Assembly: GCA_018333075.1 (NCBI GenBank)
Contig: BORH01000007.1
Span: forward strand, 1-64,000
Origin: Heyndrickxia sporothermodurans
GTDB lineage: Bacteria > Bacillota > Bacilli > Bacillales > Bacillaceae_C
Length of the DNA: 64,000 bases
Direction of reading: 5' to 3'
The notes beneath the pieces are model-generated. The model saw only the letters and a program-made list of their open reading frames with translations, ran no database searches and was not told the DNA's origin. Position 1 is the stretch's first letter. The number at the start of each line of letters is the position of its first letter. Position numbers and translations under genes: made by a program. This document shows, one piece after another, positions 55,284 to 64,000 of this stretch.

Positions 55284-55306
55284 GGCAGAACTATACTAGT
55301 TCAGCC
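55284..55306 (-). terminator. weak terminator after membrane hydrolase
   Basis: A 10-bp imperfect stem (GGCTGAACT/AGTTCTGCC) with a short T/C-rich tail, 60 bases past the hydrolase stop. Confidence 0.45.
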
Positions 55307-55366
55307 TTTGTGTAGCCAGTTATGGCAAGAATTTTGTACAAAACCTAAGTCTATTTAGATACAAAA

Positions 55367-56671
55367 TCAATATATCTTCTTGGGATTGAAATGACCAATG
55401 CCTTTTAATTCATAGTCAAAAAATTCAAGAATTAATTCATTTTCCATTTCAATACAGTAATATGGATCGATGTTGGCTTTTCCACCTTGAAGCGTATTTG
55501 CAAGTATAGGAAAGAAAAGCTGTAAATCGGTCAAGGTTAAATGTTTTGCCCCTTTAAAATGAGTAGTATATGCATCTTTGAAGTGTTCATTATTAGGTTT
55601 GTTCGCTACATAAGTGGAGTTGCTTTCGAGCTGTCTCCAAACATCGTCAGAATAAATGTTAAGAAGTGGGGTCGTGAAGTCTTCGCCGCTTGCCACAAAA
55701 TCATCCATTTCTTTCTTATAGATAAGCTCACTAAAGAACGGGGCATCAATATTTACAATTGCACGTATATCATCGCGCTCTCTGCTTAGCCAAACACTTG
55801 CAGCACCTCCCATTGAGTGCCCGAACACACCAATTTTCTCTGTATTGATATGTTGATAAAGGGAGTTATTGTCACCTTCGGCTTTTTTAAGGATCGTATC
55901 AATGACAAAATTCATATCGTCTGTTCGGAGTTTCATCCATTTTTGAATGATATTGTACTGTTCTTCATTCGAGTAAACGCCTTTATTCATATTTTCGACT
56001 TCATTGCTAAAATCTGAATTGATCATAGCTATTGTTCCATCCTCTGAACGAGTATAAAAGGAGTGATACGGATGATCGATGGAAACGACTACATAACCGT
56101 GGCTTGCAAGTTCAGTATAGGTAGAGCTATTGCTATCCTTAATGCCATATGCTCCATGTGAGAACACCAAAAGTGGGTATGTGCCATTGCCGTTTTTCGG
56201 ATACCAAAACTCTACATTCACAGATCTGTGTTGCTCCTTATCCGTAAATTCTTCCATACGGTTTTTATCTGTATATGTGTAAGTAGAGGTTGTAACTTTA
56301 TATTCACCAGTTACTTTTGGTGATTTATACTGTGGAAAAACAATTGCAGGTGCAAGTGCAAATACTGTTACAACTATCATTACAATGGATTTCCACACAA
56401 TTTTAGAAGCTTTATATTTTTTGTTTTCCTTGTTACGGATAAGAGAAACTGTCGCCTTTACCGCTAATAGGAAAAGCAGTATACCAAGCATTCCCCAACG
56501 TAAACTCCACACAATCACAGAGGAAAGTGTGAGTATTACAAATGCAATAAATACAGCAATCCTAATATAATTCTTTATTTTTCTATGGTTTTGCTTCGTT
56601 ACCATACAGTAGATTGCAAAAGCAATCTCGAAAACCAAAGCAATCAATAATAGTAAAGTCCCCATAGTCAT
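55367..56671 (-). CDS. membrane-anchored alpha/beta hydrolase (PAF-acetylhydrolase/dienelactone-hydrolase-like)
   Basis: 434 residues. Four hydrophobic helices in the first ~120 residues precede an extracytoplasmic hydrolase domain: VEFWYPKNGNGTYPLLVFSHGAYG (oxyanion region), GYVVVSIDHPYHS, nucleophile Ser in GVFGHSMGGAA (~302) and His in GAKHLTLTDL. The acyl or ester substrate is unknown. GGAGAAGGAG precedes ATG 56671. It is downstream of the LytTR/DUF3021 pair on the same strand and could be a target. Confidence 0.83.
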   Translation of the reverse strand: MTMGTLLLLIALVFEIAFAIYCMVTKQNHRKIKNYIRIAVFIAFVILTLSSVIVWSLRWGMLGILLFLLAVKATVSLIRNKENKKYKASKIVWKSIVMIVVTVFALAPAIVFPQYKSPKVTGEYKVTTSTYTYTDKNRMEEFTDKEQHRSVNVEFWYPKNGNGTYPLLVFSHGAYGIKDSNSSTYTELASHGYVVVSIDHPYHSFYTRSEDGTIAMINSDFSNEVENMNKGVYSNEEQYNIIQKWMKLRTDDMNFVIDTILKKAEGDNNSLYQHINTEKIGVFGHSMGGAASVWLSRERDDIRAIVNIDAPFFSELIYKKEMDDFVASGEDFTTPLLNIYSDDVWRQLESNSTYVANKPNNEHFKDAYTTHFKGAKHLTLTDLQLFFPILANTLQGGKANIDPYYCIEMENELILEFFDYELKGIGHFNPKKIY

Positions 56672-56849
56672 AACTCCTTCTCCTTTGAAAAATTTTTATG
56701 AACTCATCATAAAAAACTACTGGAAGGATGTATATAGAAAAACGGTAAGTTGCTTCTACAGGCAAATAAGATGCAAAAAAAAGCGATAAACTATAAAGTT
56801 TACCGTAAAATAATCTGTTGTAGAAAAAACTGCCTTATGATTTTCTTGA

Positions 56850-57284
56850 CTACTCATTATCGTTTTTCTTAAATGTTTTTAGTTTTTCGTTAATTTTTTG
56901 AGCTTCTTTTATATCATTTTTCCATGACAACAGACGAACTATAATATAGATAACAGCAATTTGCAGTGCAATAATAATTACATCTAATCCACTTTTCAAA
57001 ATACCCAAAATGCTGCCAAGGGTAATCAATAGAATTTCCAAGGTAAAAAAATGAATAGCCATTTTTATACGCATTTTCTTTTCACTTATTTCATTAGGAG
57101 AATATAAAATAAATCCCGTTAGTGCACTTAAAAATGAAAATGCAATAATGATATAAATTGACATTAAATCAAATGCCATATTAGGATAATATATTTGTCT
57201 TAAAATAGTAATAATAATGATTATAGATGCGAAGATAATCAAGAAATTCCTAATGATGTTTTGTATAAATTCGGAAAGTTTCAT
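56850..57284 (-). CDS. DUF3021 membrane protein
   Basis: 144 residues with four hydrophobic helices (about 10-28, 34-55, 71-90 and 93-113) and a charged tail (KNDIKEAQKINEKLKTFKKNDNE). DUF3021 proteins are regularly encoded next to LytTR regulators, as here. ATG 57284 lies eight bases after AGGTGGG; the longer open frame overlaps the LytTR gene and is rejected. The gap to the LytTR stop is 16 bases, so the two form an operon; the membrane protein probably controls the regulator. Confidence 0.78.
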   Translation of the reverse strand: MKLSEFIQNIIRNFLIIFASIIIIITILRQIYYPNMAFDLMSIYIIIAFSFLSALTGFILYSPNEISEKKMRIKMAIHFFTLEILLITLGSILGILKSGLDVIIIALQIAVIYIIVRLLSWKNDIKEAQKINEKLKTFKKNDNE

Positions 57285-57300
57285 ATATATATCCCACCTT

Positions 57301-57738
57301 TTACAATCCAAGCATTTTTTTAAGGACAGGCACATACTGCCTTGATATAACAGCACGTTCCCCATTATCAAGCACTGCCTCGAATCGGCCACTAAAGGAA
57401 GGGTGAACGGACGAAATTTTAGCTATGTTTAGAATGGTTGATTTGGTGGCACGAAAACAGTCCTTTTCTTTGCATATTTTCTCTAACTCATAAAGCTTAT
57501 GTTTCACCTCAAAAACATTATCCCTGCAGTAAAGAAAAACCTTTCCGTCAACTGCCTCAAAATAATAGATATCTCTAAGATTAATACGATGAACTCTATC
57601 ATTTTGATATCCGAGTATTATGAGGGTTTCAGTTTTTAGTTTACTTACAATTTCATGTATTTCTTCATCTACCTCATGACACCTAACGAGGATTTCTTCT
57701 TCCAGTTCTCTACTTATTTCTTCTATTGAAATTTTCAA
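57301..57738 (-). CDS. LytTR-domain DNA-binding regulator (stand-alone)
   Basis: 145 residues, mostly a LytTR domain: LRDIYYFEAVDGKVFLYCRDNVFEVKHKLYELEKIC, FRATKSTILNIAKISSVHPSFSGRFEAVLDNGERAVISRQYVPVLKKML. It has no receiver domain, so it is not a standard two-component regulator. I favour TTG 57738 (MKISIEEISREL), common in this family, over the GTG at 57750, which lacks a ribosome site. It pairs with the DUF3021 gene downstream. Confidence 0.85.
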   Translation of the reverse strand: MKISIEEISRELEEEILVRCHEVDEEIHEIVSKLKTETLIILGYQNDRVHRINLRDIYYFEAVDGKVFLYCRDNVFEVKHKLYELEKICKEKDCFRATKSTILNIAKISSVHPSFSGRFEAVLDNGERAVISRQYVPVLKKMLGL

Positions 57739-58274
57739 ATTATCACCCACGAAAATTCAAACTATTTCAGGTTAGATGTCCGTGATTCTACTAGCACCAT
57801 CGGACTTGGAAATAATAACCTTCAGACCAGACCATTATAACACATTCAAATATAATCCTTATTTTCATTTTAATAAAAACTCATTTTGATATGTTATGAT
57901 GAACCGTATCAAAAATAGTGGTAAACTCCAATGGAGCGCTTTTGTTGAAAAAAAACTTAGATTTTTCAATCGAATTTATTGTTATATTTTCTAGTGTAGT
58001 TAAATATCTTACATCAAAAATTAAATGTAGTGTAGTACATACAAAATAAACTACTTATATAAATACCCTGAAATATCAGGGGTTTTTTCTATATTTATGA
58101 ACTTAGGGAAATGAATAAACACTCGTTACTTATGTGAATTTAAAATAAAGTTGTACCGTTTTAGCTCTTTGAATATGATGTGTCCAAAGGGTATTTTTAG
58201 GGAAGGGATAATATTCTGTAAACGGCCAAATTGTGGAGGAAACACGAATAAGGTAAATGAAGTTAAAGTAGTTA
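57739..58274. other. gene-poor region upstream of LytTR
   Basis: AT-rich. The only strong feature is an orphan terminator on the + strand at 58064-58090 with no gene before it. Confidence 0.45.
58064..58090 (+). terminator. orphan terminator-like hairpin
   Basis: ACCCTGA/TCAGGGG stem followed by TTTTTTC on the + strand. No + strand gene ends here, so it could close a small RNA or the relic of a gene. Confidence 0.5.
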
Positions 58275-58379
58275 TTATAATAAATAAGAAAAAATAATAG
58301 GAATCATTAATATAAAAATTACACCACCAACAGTCACAGATATAACTTTAATTAAATCCTTTTTCACTTCTTTATTCAA
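58275..58379 (-). CDS. candidate small membrane protein, 34 aa
   Basis: TTG 58379 lies seven bases after GGGTGGTG. The peptide is MNKEVKKDLIKVISVTVGGV followed by a hydrophobic run ending IIFSYLL. A charged start then one membrane helix fits bacterial miniproteins, but the signal is weak and there is no homology evidence. Confidence 0.4.
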   Translation of the reverse strand: MNKEVKKDLIKVISVTVGGVIFILMIPIIFSYLL

Positions 58380-58750
58380 AAAAACACCACCCATAACATG
58401 TATCGTTATTTTCAAAATGCCTAGAAATCTATTGTAACAATACTATCACTGTTTTTAAAATATTCCTATTAGGAGTGGTCGTTGTTTCATAATCGGGCGT
58501 TTTAATGGAGCAAGGGGCACAAAAATCATCAAACTTTTTTATAAAAGGATGATTCAATTGAATTTAGAAAAAGCATATTTTGATCAATCTTTTTTTCAAA
58601 ACATGCTTTTTCTTTTTGTTCGTTTATCAATATAATAAGTAGCTATTTAATCAAACTTAATTTCAAAGCAACAATAATCCGTTAATCCATTACTTCTGCC
58701 TAATTAGTTAGGTGTAAATTTTGAGTAATTAAATAATCCAGTAAAAATCA
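58380..58750. other. non-coding stretch before HAD gene
   Basis: A hairpin of AGAAAAAGCAT and ATGCTTTTTCT (58566-58612) with a T-rich tail on the + strand is the only feature; it may be a terminator of the convergent side. No gene seen. Confidence 0.4.
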
Positions 58751-59497
58751 TTAATCTTCATTTAACAAATACCGATAAATAGCTTTCGCGACACCATCTT
58801 CCTCATTCGTATCTGTAATCCAATTAGCTATCTTTTTTATGTCATCTTTGGCATTTCCCATCGCGACTCCTAGACCAACTGATTGCAGCATTAACAAGTC
58901 ATTCCAGCTATCACCGATTGCCATGACTTCATCCAGCTCAATCCCTAGCAAAGAGCAAACCTTTTTGATCCCATATTCCTTTGTAATTCCGCTTACTGAA
59001 ATCTCTAAATTATTGTTTTCTGATTGAGTGACTTCAAGTCCATCCCAGTCAGCGATGGTCTTGCGAATTTCTTGAATAACAGATACGTGATGATTTCGAA
59101 TTCCAAATTTCATCCAGGCTTGTTCATACATTTCATCTGTCCAATCTGACTTTCTCATTATTCCTTCTACACTATATCCCCAATACGTAGAATTCGTATT
59201 CAGTGCAATCATATGTAACTTTTTAAATAGTTCTGATTGGATGAAATGTCTTTCTAGTAATTCTCCAGGCTTTATCCAGATCTCAGCCCCGTTTAATAAG
59301 ACCATTGGAGAGTCCAACCCTAGTCTCATCCAATATTCTTCCGTATTGGGAACTCCACGACCTGTTGTAAAAACTACGATGATCCCTTTATCCACCGCTT
59401 TTTGGATGGCCTCGTATGTATTCATCGAAATTTCTTTAGAATTTAAAAGTGTTGTCCCATCCAAATCTAAAGCAAGTAAACGGTATTTTGACAACAT
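58751..59497 (-). CDS. HAD-superfamily (Cof-type, IIB) phosphatase
   Basis: 248 residues. Motif I LALDLDGTTLL holds the nucleophile Asp (~11) and acid Asp (~13), motif II is VVFTTGRG, a conserved Lys lies in ITKEYGIKK, and motif IV is IGDSWNDLLML. A C2B cap domain sits between motifs II and III. Such enzymes dephosphorylate sugar phosphates or flavin precursors. ATG 59497 lies seven bases after AAGGGA; the upstream GTG is closer and less suitable. It is the last gene downstream of the ugp operon, beyond a strong terminator. Confidence 0.88.
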   Translation of the reverse strand: MLSKYRLLALDLDGTTLLNSKEISMNTYEAIQKAVDKGIIVVFTTGRGVPNTEEYWMRLGLDSPMVLLNGAEIWIKPGELLERHFIQSELFKKLHMIALNTNSTYWGYSVEGIMRKSDWTDEMYEQAWMKFGIRNHHVSVIQEIRKTIADWDGLEVTQSENNNLEISVSGITKEYGIKKVCSLLGIELDEVMAIGDSWNDLLMLQSVGLGVAMGNAKDDIKKIANWITDTNEEDGVAKAIYRYLLNED

Positions 59498-59573
59498 ACA
59501 CACATCCCTTTAAAAGTATAGATTATAGTAGACTGAGTGATTTGCGTTCTAAAGGCAAATCCACCATCCATTC

Positions 59574-59625
59574 AGTAAAAAACCAAGCTATAGAAGCCTT
59601 CATAAATAGGCTTTCAATAGCTTGG
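59574..59625 (-). terminator. terminator of the ugp operon
   Basis: CCAAGCTAT...ATAGCTTGG with an inner GAAAGCC/GGCTTC stem (59583-59625), followed by TTTTTTAC on the minus strand, 50 bases past the phosphodiesterase stop. Confidence 0.85.
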
Positions 59626-59673
59626 GGCATCTCTTACTCTCTTCCCTTGCATATATACAGAAAAATATAATGC

Positions 59674-60408
59674 TTAGTTCGAAGTAAATACGTTTGATTG
59701 TTTAAAAGCCAATGGCTTATTCGTAATCATTCCATCTACTCCAAGATTCTTATAATACTCGCCTAGTTGTAAATCATCTATTGTATATGGAAATACACGT
59801 ATGTTTCGTTTTTGTGCATTTATTAGCATTTCCTTATTTGTATAAAAGTGATTAGGGTGGATACTATAAGGCTTTATGCCACTATTATCAATATAATCAA
59901 ATAAATGAATGAGATTATGGTGTAGGATGAATCCAATCTTTATCGTGTTATCGAGTTGATTAAGCTTTTTTAGACTTATATGGTCAAAGGATGACACGAT
60001 AACCTTTTCATTACATTCATACTTATAGATTAAATGAAGAATTTCATCCTCTAGATGATCTGGAATAATTGGTCCGTTCTTAATTTCGATGTTTACTAGA
60101 ATGTCTCGATTCTTTAACAAAATGAGTACTTCCTCTAAGGTAGGAATACATTCTCCTTTGAACTCATCCGAATACCACGATCCGAAATCATATGTCTTTA
60201 ATTCCTCTAACGTGAAATCGTGTATATATCCTTTTCCATTACTTGTTCTTTTAATGGTCGCATCATGACATACAACTGGTACTCCATCTTTCGTTAGACG
60301 AACATCTAGTTCAATTCCATCAGAATGTTGCTCTAATGCTTTATGAAAAGAAACCATCGTATTTTCTGGACTATACCCAGATGCTCCCCTATGTGCGAAT
60401 ATTAACAT
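59674..60408 (-). CDS. ugpQ: glycerophosphodiester phosphodiesterase, cytoplasmic (UgpQ/YhdW type)
   Basis: 244 residues hydrolysing glycerophosphodiesters to glycerol-3-phosphate plus alcohol. Catalytic features are HRGASGYSPENT (His6, Glu15), ELDVRLTKDGVPVVCHD (metal-binding Glu and Asp, second His) and VNIEIKNG. There is no signal peptide, so it acts on imported substrates. AGGAGG precedes ATG 60408. It is the fourth gene of ugpA-ugpE-ugpB-ugpQ. Confidence 0.92.
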   Translation of the reverse strand: MLIFAHRGASGYSPENTMVSFHKALEQHSDGIELDVRLTKDGVPVVCHDATIKRTSNGKGYIHDFTLEELKTYDFGSWYSDEFKGECIPTLEEVLILLKNRDILVNIEIKNGPIIPDHLEDEILHLIYKYECNEKVIVSSFDHISLKKLNQLDNTIKIGFILHHNLIHLFDYIDNSGIKPYSIHPNHFYTNKEMLINAQKRNIRVFPYTIDDLQLGEYYKNLGVDGMITNKPLAFKQSNVFTSN

Positions 60409-60467
60409 TTTTCTCCTCCTAGAACTTTAAGTACTACTTGGAATATATGCTTCACTAATATATAAGA

Positions 60468-61832
60468 TTATTTACTTGCTGTTTTATTATAATTATCTAG
60501 TGACTTTGTTATTTTAGCAGCTGCTTCATCTAATGCCTCTTTCGGTTTTATGCTGCCATCGTAAATCTTTTCAAGCTCGTCTTCAATTGTTGCTCGCATT
60601 TCTGGAATAACTCCAATAGCAGCTCCTTGAGTTGCAGGAATTAATTTCGTTGCTTGCATTTGATCGACTGGTGTCTTAAATTGAGGATTTTTACTATATG
60701 CATCTTTAATAATTTGTAGATCATATGAATCACTACGAATAGGGAAATACCCTGTATTAACCGACCAAAATGCTTGATTTTCAGCAGATGAAAGGAATTT
60801 CAAAAACTCCCACCCTGCCTTCTGTGCTTCTTTTGATTGGTTAGCCATAATCCAATGTGAATTTCCTCCTAATTGAGCTCCTTGTGGCTCAACTCCATCA
60901 GGAACAGGTAATGAAGTTGTCCCTACTTTAAAATTAGAATTATTAACAAGATCTGCAATAGAAGCAGAAGAATCTAAGTACATCGCTATTTTTCCTGTTT
61001 TAAAGCCCGTTCGAACATCATCAAGCTTACGACCATAATTCACACTACTGCCCTCTTTATGCATTTCTAAAAGCCAGTTCATGATTTTTTGGCCTTCTTC
61101 GCTATTAAAGACCGCTTCTGTTGGTGCTTTTCCGGTACGCCCGTTATCATTATTCACCATTAATGCCCCTTGATTAGCCATTAATTGTTCGAACAGCCAT
61201 CCATAAATCATAAAAGAAAATCCGTAACGATCTGTTTTTGATCCATTTTTCACGACTAACTTTTGTGCAGCACTTTTTATTTCACTAAAAGTATGAGGAG
61301 GATTTTCTGGATCCAGTCCTACCTCTGCAAATGCGTCCTTGTTATAAAACATGATGGCATTTGAAGTACTAAATGGCATCGAGTAAATTTTGTCATTAAA
61401 AGTATAGTAAGCTAGAATATTCTTTTCAATTTTGCTTATGTCGTAATTCTCTTCTTTAATAAACTTATCAACAGGTACGATTTCAACAGTATCGATCATT
61501 TCTCGATTGCCAATACCAAATAATTGAACAACAGAAGGTGCTTCCTTCGTTCCCTCAACCTGCTTTAATTTCGTTAATGCTTCCTCATACGATCCTTGAT
61601 ATAAGCTATTAACCTTGATTTTATCCTGACTTTCATTAAACTTTTTCACTAATTCATCTAATGCTTTTCCTGAATCTCCTCCCATCGCATGCCAGTAATC
61701 AATAACAACCCTTCCATCCTTTTTAACATCCTTCTTTGTTTCTGGAGCACTACTTTTTGAAGTGCATGCTACCAATGAAAATGCTAGCATTAAAACAAGC
61801 AAATAAATCCCCCATACTTTCATACGCCCCAT
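60468..61832 (-). CDS. ugpB: ABC transporter substrate-binding lipoprotein (UgpB-like)
   Basis: 454 residues. The lipoprotein signal ends in LVAC. The mature part is a sugar-type (CUT1, SBP family 1) binding protein (IDYWHAMGGDSGKALDELVKKFNESQDKIKVNSLYQGSYEEALTKL), with the W and G/N contacts of the family further on. With the adjacent phosphodiesterase it probably binds glycerol-3-phosphate or its diesters. I chose ATG 61832 behind GGGAGTG; ATG 61823 is an alternative. Confidence 0.88.
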   Translation of the reverse strand: MGRMKVWGIYLLVLMLAFSLVACTSKSSAPETKKDVKKDGRVVIDYWHAMGGDSGKALDELVKKFNESQDKIKVNSLYQGSYEEALTKLKQVEGTKEAPSVVQLFGIGNREMIDTVEIVPVDKFIKEENYDISKIEKNILAYYTFNDKIYSMPFSTSNAIMFYNKDAFAEVGLDPENPPHTFSEIKSAAQKLVVKNGSKTDRYGFSFMIYGWLFEQLMANQGALMVNNDNGRTGKAPTEAVFNSEEGQKIMNWLLEMHKEGSSVNYGRKLDDVRTGFKTGKIAMYLDSSASIADLVNNSNFKVGTTSLPVPDGVEPQGAQLGGNSHWIMANQSKEAQKAGWEFLKFLSSAENQAFWSVNTGYFPIRSDSYDLQIIKDAYSKNPQFKTPVDQMQATKLIPATQGAAIGVIPEMRATIEDELEKIYDGSIKPKEALDEAAAKITKSLDNYNKTASK

Positions 61833-61931
61833 CTCTTCCACTCCCTTTGATTTGATCATTTTCGTTAACTATTTGCTCCATACAAATTTTTATTAAGGTG
61901 ACCGCCCCCCTTCATTTAAATAGTAAAAGAA

Positions 61932-62741
61932 CTATCCTTTTAAAGAACCAGATGTTAAGCCTTTCTGAAGTTGTTTTTGACCAATAAATAAAATAAGCAA
62001 GGTTGGAATGATGACGAGAATAACTGCTGCCATGATCATTGGCCAATTGCTAGCTCCTTCTTCGGACTTTAACATCTTCAATCCAATTTGAATCGTCCGA
62101 ACATTATTATCATTAGTAACTAGCAACGGCCATAAATACTCATTCCAAGCTGATAAAAATGTATAGATTCCTAATGTGGCAATCATCGGTTTAGAAATAG
62201 GCAAAACCATTTTTAAGTAAAACCGAAAGTTGCTGCATCCATCCATTTGAGCTGCTTCATGAAGCTCTTTCGGAATGGTAAGAAAATATTGTCTTAAAAG
62301 AAAAATTCCGAAAGCACCTGCGAATTTAGGGATAACTAAACCAGCATAAGAATTTATCCATCCAAGATCCCTGACCGTTGCGAAGTTTGGAATGATGGTT
62401 GCTTCCCAAGGAATCATCATGGTCGAAATAATAATAATAAAGACAATATTTTTCCCCTTGAATGGAACAAAAACAAACCCGAAGGCAGCTAAACTACAAG
62501 TAATAATCATACCTATCGTTATTAAACTAGATTGTATAAAACTATTTAATAAAAATCGCAATAACGGAACTGTAGTAAAGGCATCCACATAGTTTCCTAG
62601 AGTAGGATTAGTTGGAATCACTGCTCCTGCAAAAACATCTTTTGAATCCATAAAACTAATCGATAATGCATAAACAATAGGACCGAAGACAAGGATTGTT
62701 GAAAAAATAAGTAACGCATAAATAATCGTTCGTTTCATCAT
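61932..62741 (-). CDS. ugpE: ABC transporter permease (UgpE-like)
   Basis: 269 residues with six helices and the EAA loop ELHEAAQMDGCSNFRFYLKMVLPISKPMIA. The start ATG overlaps the upstream permease stop (TAATG), so translation is coupled. It is the second permease of the CUT1-type importer. Confidence 0.9.
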   Translation of the reverse strand: MMKRTIIYALLIFSTILVFGPIVYALSISFMDSKDVFAGAVIPTNPTLGNYVDAFTTVPLLRFLLNSFIQSSLITIGMIITCSLAAFGFVFVPFKGKNIVFIIIISTMMIPWEATIIPNFATVRDLGWINSYAGLVIPKFAGAFGIFLLRQYFLTIPKELHEAAQMDGCSNFRFYLKMVLPISKPMIATLGIYTFLSAWNEYLWPLLVTNDNNVRTIQIGLKMLKSEEGASNWPMIMAAVILVIIPTLLILFIGQKQLQKGLTSGSLKG

Positions 62742-63631
62742 TACTGATAATGCACCTTCCTTTCTCCAAATTCAAATTGAAGTAAAGTGAAAATTAAGAT
62801 AATTACAAACAAAATCATGGCTTGAGCACTGGCAGAGCCTACATAATGGTTAGAAAATGCATCTTGGTAAATAGAATAAACAATCAGATTAGTTGCCCCT
62901 GCTGGTCCACCTTTTGTCATAATGTCGATTTGACCGAACGACTGAAAGGAATTGATCACCGCTACTACTGTCACAAAAAATAATGTTGGTGAAAGCATAG
63001 GAATGGTTATATTCCGCAATTGTTGAAAAAAGTTTGCACCATCAATTCTTGAACTTTCATATAAATCCTCAGGAATACTTTGCAATCCACCAAGCAGGAT
63101 GATGAAATTAAATCCTAAATGCATCCAAATAGTCGTCACAGAAATTGAAAATAAAGCCCAATGCTTGTCCGTTACCCATCCAATCTCTTGAATCCCAAAC
63201 AAGCCTAATAAATTGTTTATCAATCCAATACTTGGATCGAAAAGGAATAGCCAAATGACCGCTGCCGCTGCAGACGAAATCCCTAAGGTCGAAGAAAATG
63301 CAACTCTAAAAAACTGAGAGCCTTTAATTTTTTCATTCGCTAAAACGGCAAGAAATAAGGAAATAATTATAGTAGGAATGACTGTAAACAATACAAATAA
63401 AAAGCTAGATTTTAAACTTAATAAAAACTCTTTCGATTGAAACAGTTCAAGATAATTTTGCAATCCATTAAAATAAACAGGATCACCCTTTGGATTTGTT
63501 AAGAAAAAGCTAAGATATAAAGTTCGAAACATCGGATAAAAAAGAAAAACGATAAAAAGCAATAATGCAGGCAGTAAATATAAAATTCCTGTTGGAAATT
63601 TTCTTTTTTTCTTCAAATGCGTTTTTTCCAC
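62741..63631 (-). CDS. ugpA: ABC transporter permease (UgpA-like)
   Basis: 296 residues with six helices and the EAA loop DLYESSRIDGANFFQQLRNITIPMLSPTL. GTG 63631 lies six bases after GAGGTG. No ATPase gene (ugpC) is present in the window; a shared MsmX-type ATPase or a gene beyond the right edge would be needed. First gene of the operon. Confidence 0.9.
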   Translation of the reverse strand: MEKTHLKKKRKFPTGILYLLPALLLFIVFLFYPMFRTLYLSFFLTNPKGDPVYFNGLQNYLELFQSKEFLLSLKSSFLFVLFTVIPTIIISLFLAVLANEKIKGSQFFRVAFSSTLGISSAAAAVIWLFLFDPSIGLINNLLGLFGIQEIGWVTDKHWALFSISVTTIWMHLGFNFIILLGGLQSIPEDLYESSRIDGANFFQQLRNITIPMLSPTLFFVTVVAVINSFQSFGQIDIMTKGGPAGATNLIVYSIYQDAFSNHYVGSASAQAMILFVIILIFTLLQFEFGERKVHYQ

Positions 63632-63734
63632 TGATTACACCTCTCTACTTTTCTATTTTTGATTTATAAAGCTTTCTCTTCTTATTAATACCTCCTGCAA
63701 TCGAAGTTTAGGTCCTCAAAAAACAAGCTAATCA

Positions 63735-63806
63735 AAATAAAAACCCCAAAAGAATAATGGACAACAAACAATTTAGATTGTTCGCTGTCATCATACTTTT
63801 GGGGTT
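63735..63806 (-). promoter_or_regulatory. ugp leader terminator (possible GlpP target)
   Basis: AACCCCAAAAG (63806-63796) pairs with CTTTTGGGGTT (63752-63742), with further pairing inside, followed by TTTATTTT on the minus strand. It lies between the promoter and ugpA, like the leaders of glpF and glpD. Confidence 0.72.
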
Positions 63807-63876
63807 CTCTTATTCTCCACCCTAACTAAATGATGATGAATCACATATTGAATTAATATAAATAGAAAGTGGTAAT

Positions 63877-63935
63877 TGTATCCGCTTTCAAGTTTTCTTG
63901 TTAGAAAGTATATAAAATTTAAACTTTTTTGTCAA
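63877..63935 (-). promoter_or_regulatory. ugp promoter and downstream cre
   Basis: TTGACA (63935-63930) and TATACT (63912-63907) are spaced by 17 bases. TTGAAAGCGGATACA (63891-63877), a perfect CcpA cre, follows at about +10 to +25, a roadblock position. Confidence 0.75.
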
Positions 63936-64000
63936 TTTAAATTTACAAATTTTTCTTTTCGCTAGATAAATGACAAGCTAATACAGGAAAATGATGACTA

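Overview
The window is low-GC DNA with strong AGGAGG-type ribosome binding sites, frequent TTG and GTG starts, CcpA (cre) sites, PurR-type boxes and GlpP-type leader terminators. Many genes have Bacillus subtilis counterparts (ydbST, guaC, glpP/F/K/D, an LCP transferase, a CAP-domain protein). It is most likely a chromosomal segment of a Bacillaceae soil bacterium (Bacillus in the broad sense); the species cannot be named from the sequence alone.

Layout. 0-5 kb: edge of an IS3-family element, a small membrane protein, an LCP-family cell-wall ligase and the ydbST pair. 4.8-11.2 kb: an amino acid permease, then a purine block (guaC, a Rieske oxygenase diverging from a purine permease) with two matching PurR-type operators, split by a REP-associated tyrosine transposase (RAYT) cassette. 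11.2-23.1 kb: transporters and regulators (GNAT/TetR, glutamate- and alanine-type symporters, amidohydrolase, MarR plus a DHA2 efflux pump), a frameshifted DUF3895 gene, a secreted protein and a proline-iminopeptidase-like hydrolase. 23.1-28.3 kb: glycerol catabolism (glpP, glpFK, glpD) with two leader terminators. 28.3-32.4 kb: an NhaC antiporter, a CAP lipoprotein, a small membrane protein, a decayed prpF and two copies of a stem-loop element. 32.7-45.9 kb: a peptide uptake and hydrolysis locus (RpiR regulator, hydrolase/beta-lactamase fusion, MlrC-like M81 peptidase, second serine hydrolase, OppDF-type ATPases, cytosolic class A beta-lactamase-like protein, DppBC-type permeases, binding lipoprotein). 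46-55.3 kb: small genes, decayed recombinase and 3-hydroxyacyl-CoA dehydrogenase genes, a malX-malY-rpiR operon, a YHYH surface protein and an ISL3/Rpn chimera. 55.3-64 kb: a membrane hydrolase, a LytTR/DUF3021 pair, a HAD phosphatase and a ugp-type glycerophosphodiester operon with promoter, cre and leader terminator.

The most striking feature is a family of 27-bp imperfect palindromes (19 good and 4 degenerate copies) running through the window. They start GGGACA, carry GGTTCC near the centre and end TGTCCC. Thirteen lie at the 3' end of a gene, all in the same orientation relative to that gene. Six share the final G of a TAG stop codon, one supplies the stop, and four are translated in one common frame into a C-terminal tail (RDxGTGSxSQ). 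The RAYT gene sits between two inverted copies, so it is the natural candidate for the enzyme that mobilised the family. The repeats are dense up to 23.1 kb, nearly absent across the glycerol and peptide loci, and sparse afterwards.

How the genes work together: guaC, the Rieske gene and the purine permease look like a purine-responsive unit. GlpP probably antiterminates glpFK, glpD and, by analogy, the ugp operon, linking glycerol and glycerophosphodiester use. The peptide locus combines import with three beta-lactamase-fold hydrolase domains, an alpha/beta hydrolase and an M81 metallopeptidase, suggesting use of unusual (D-residue, cyclic or murein-derived) peptides.
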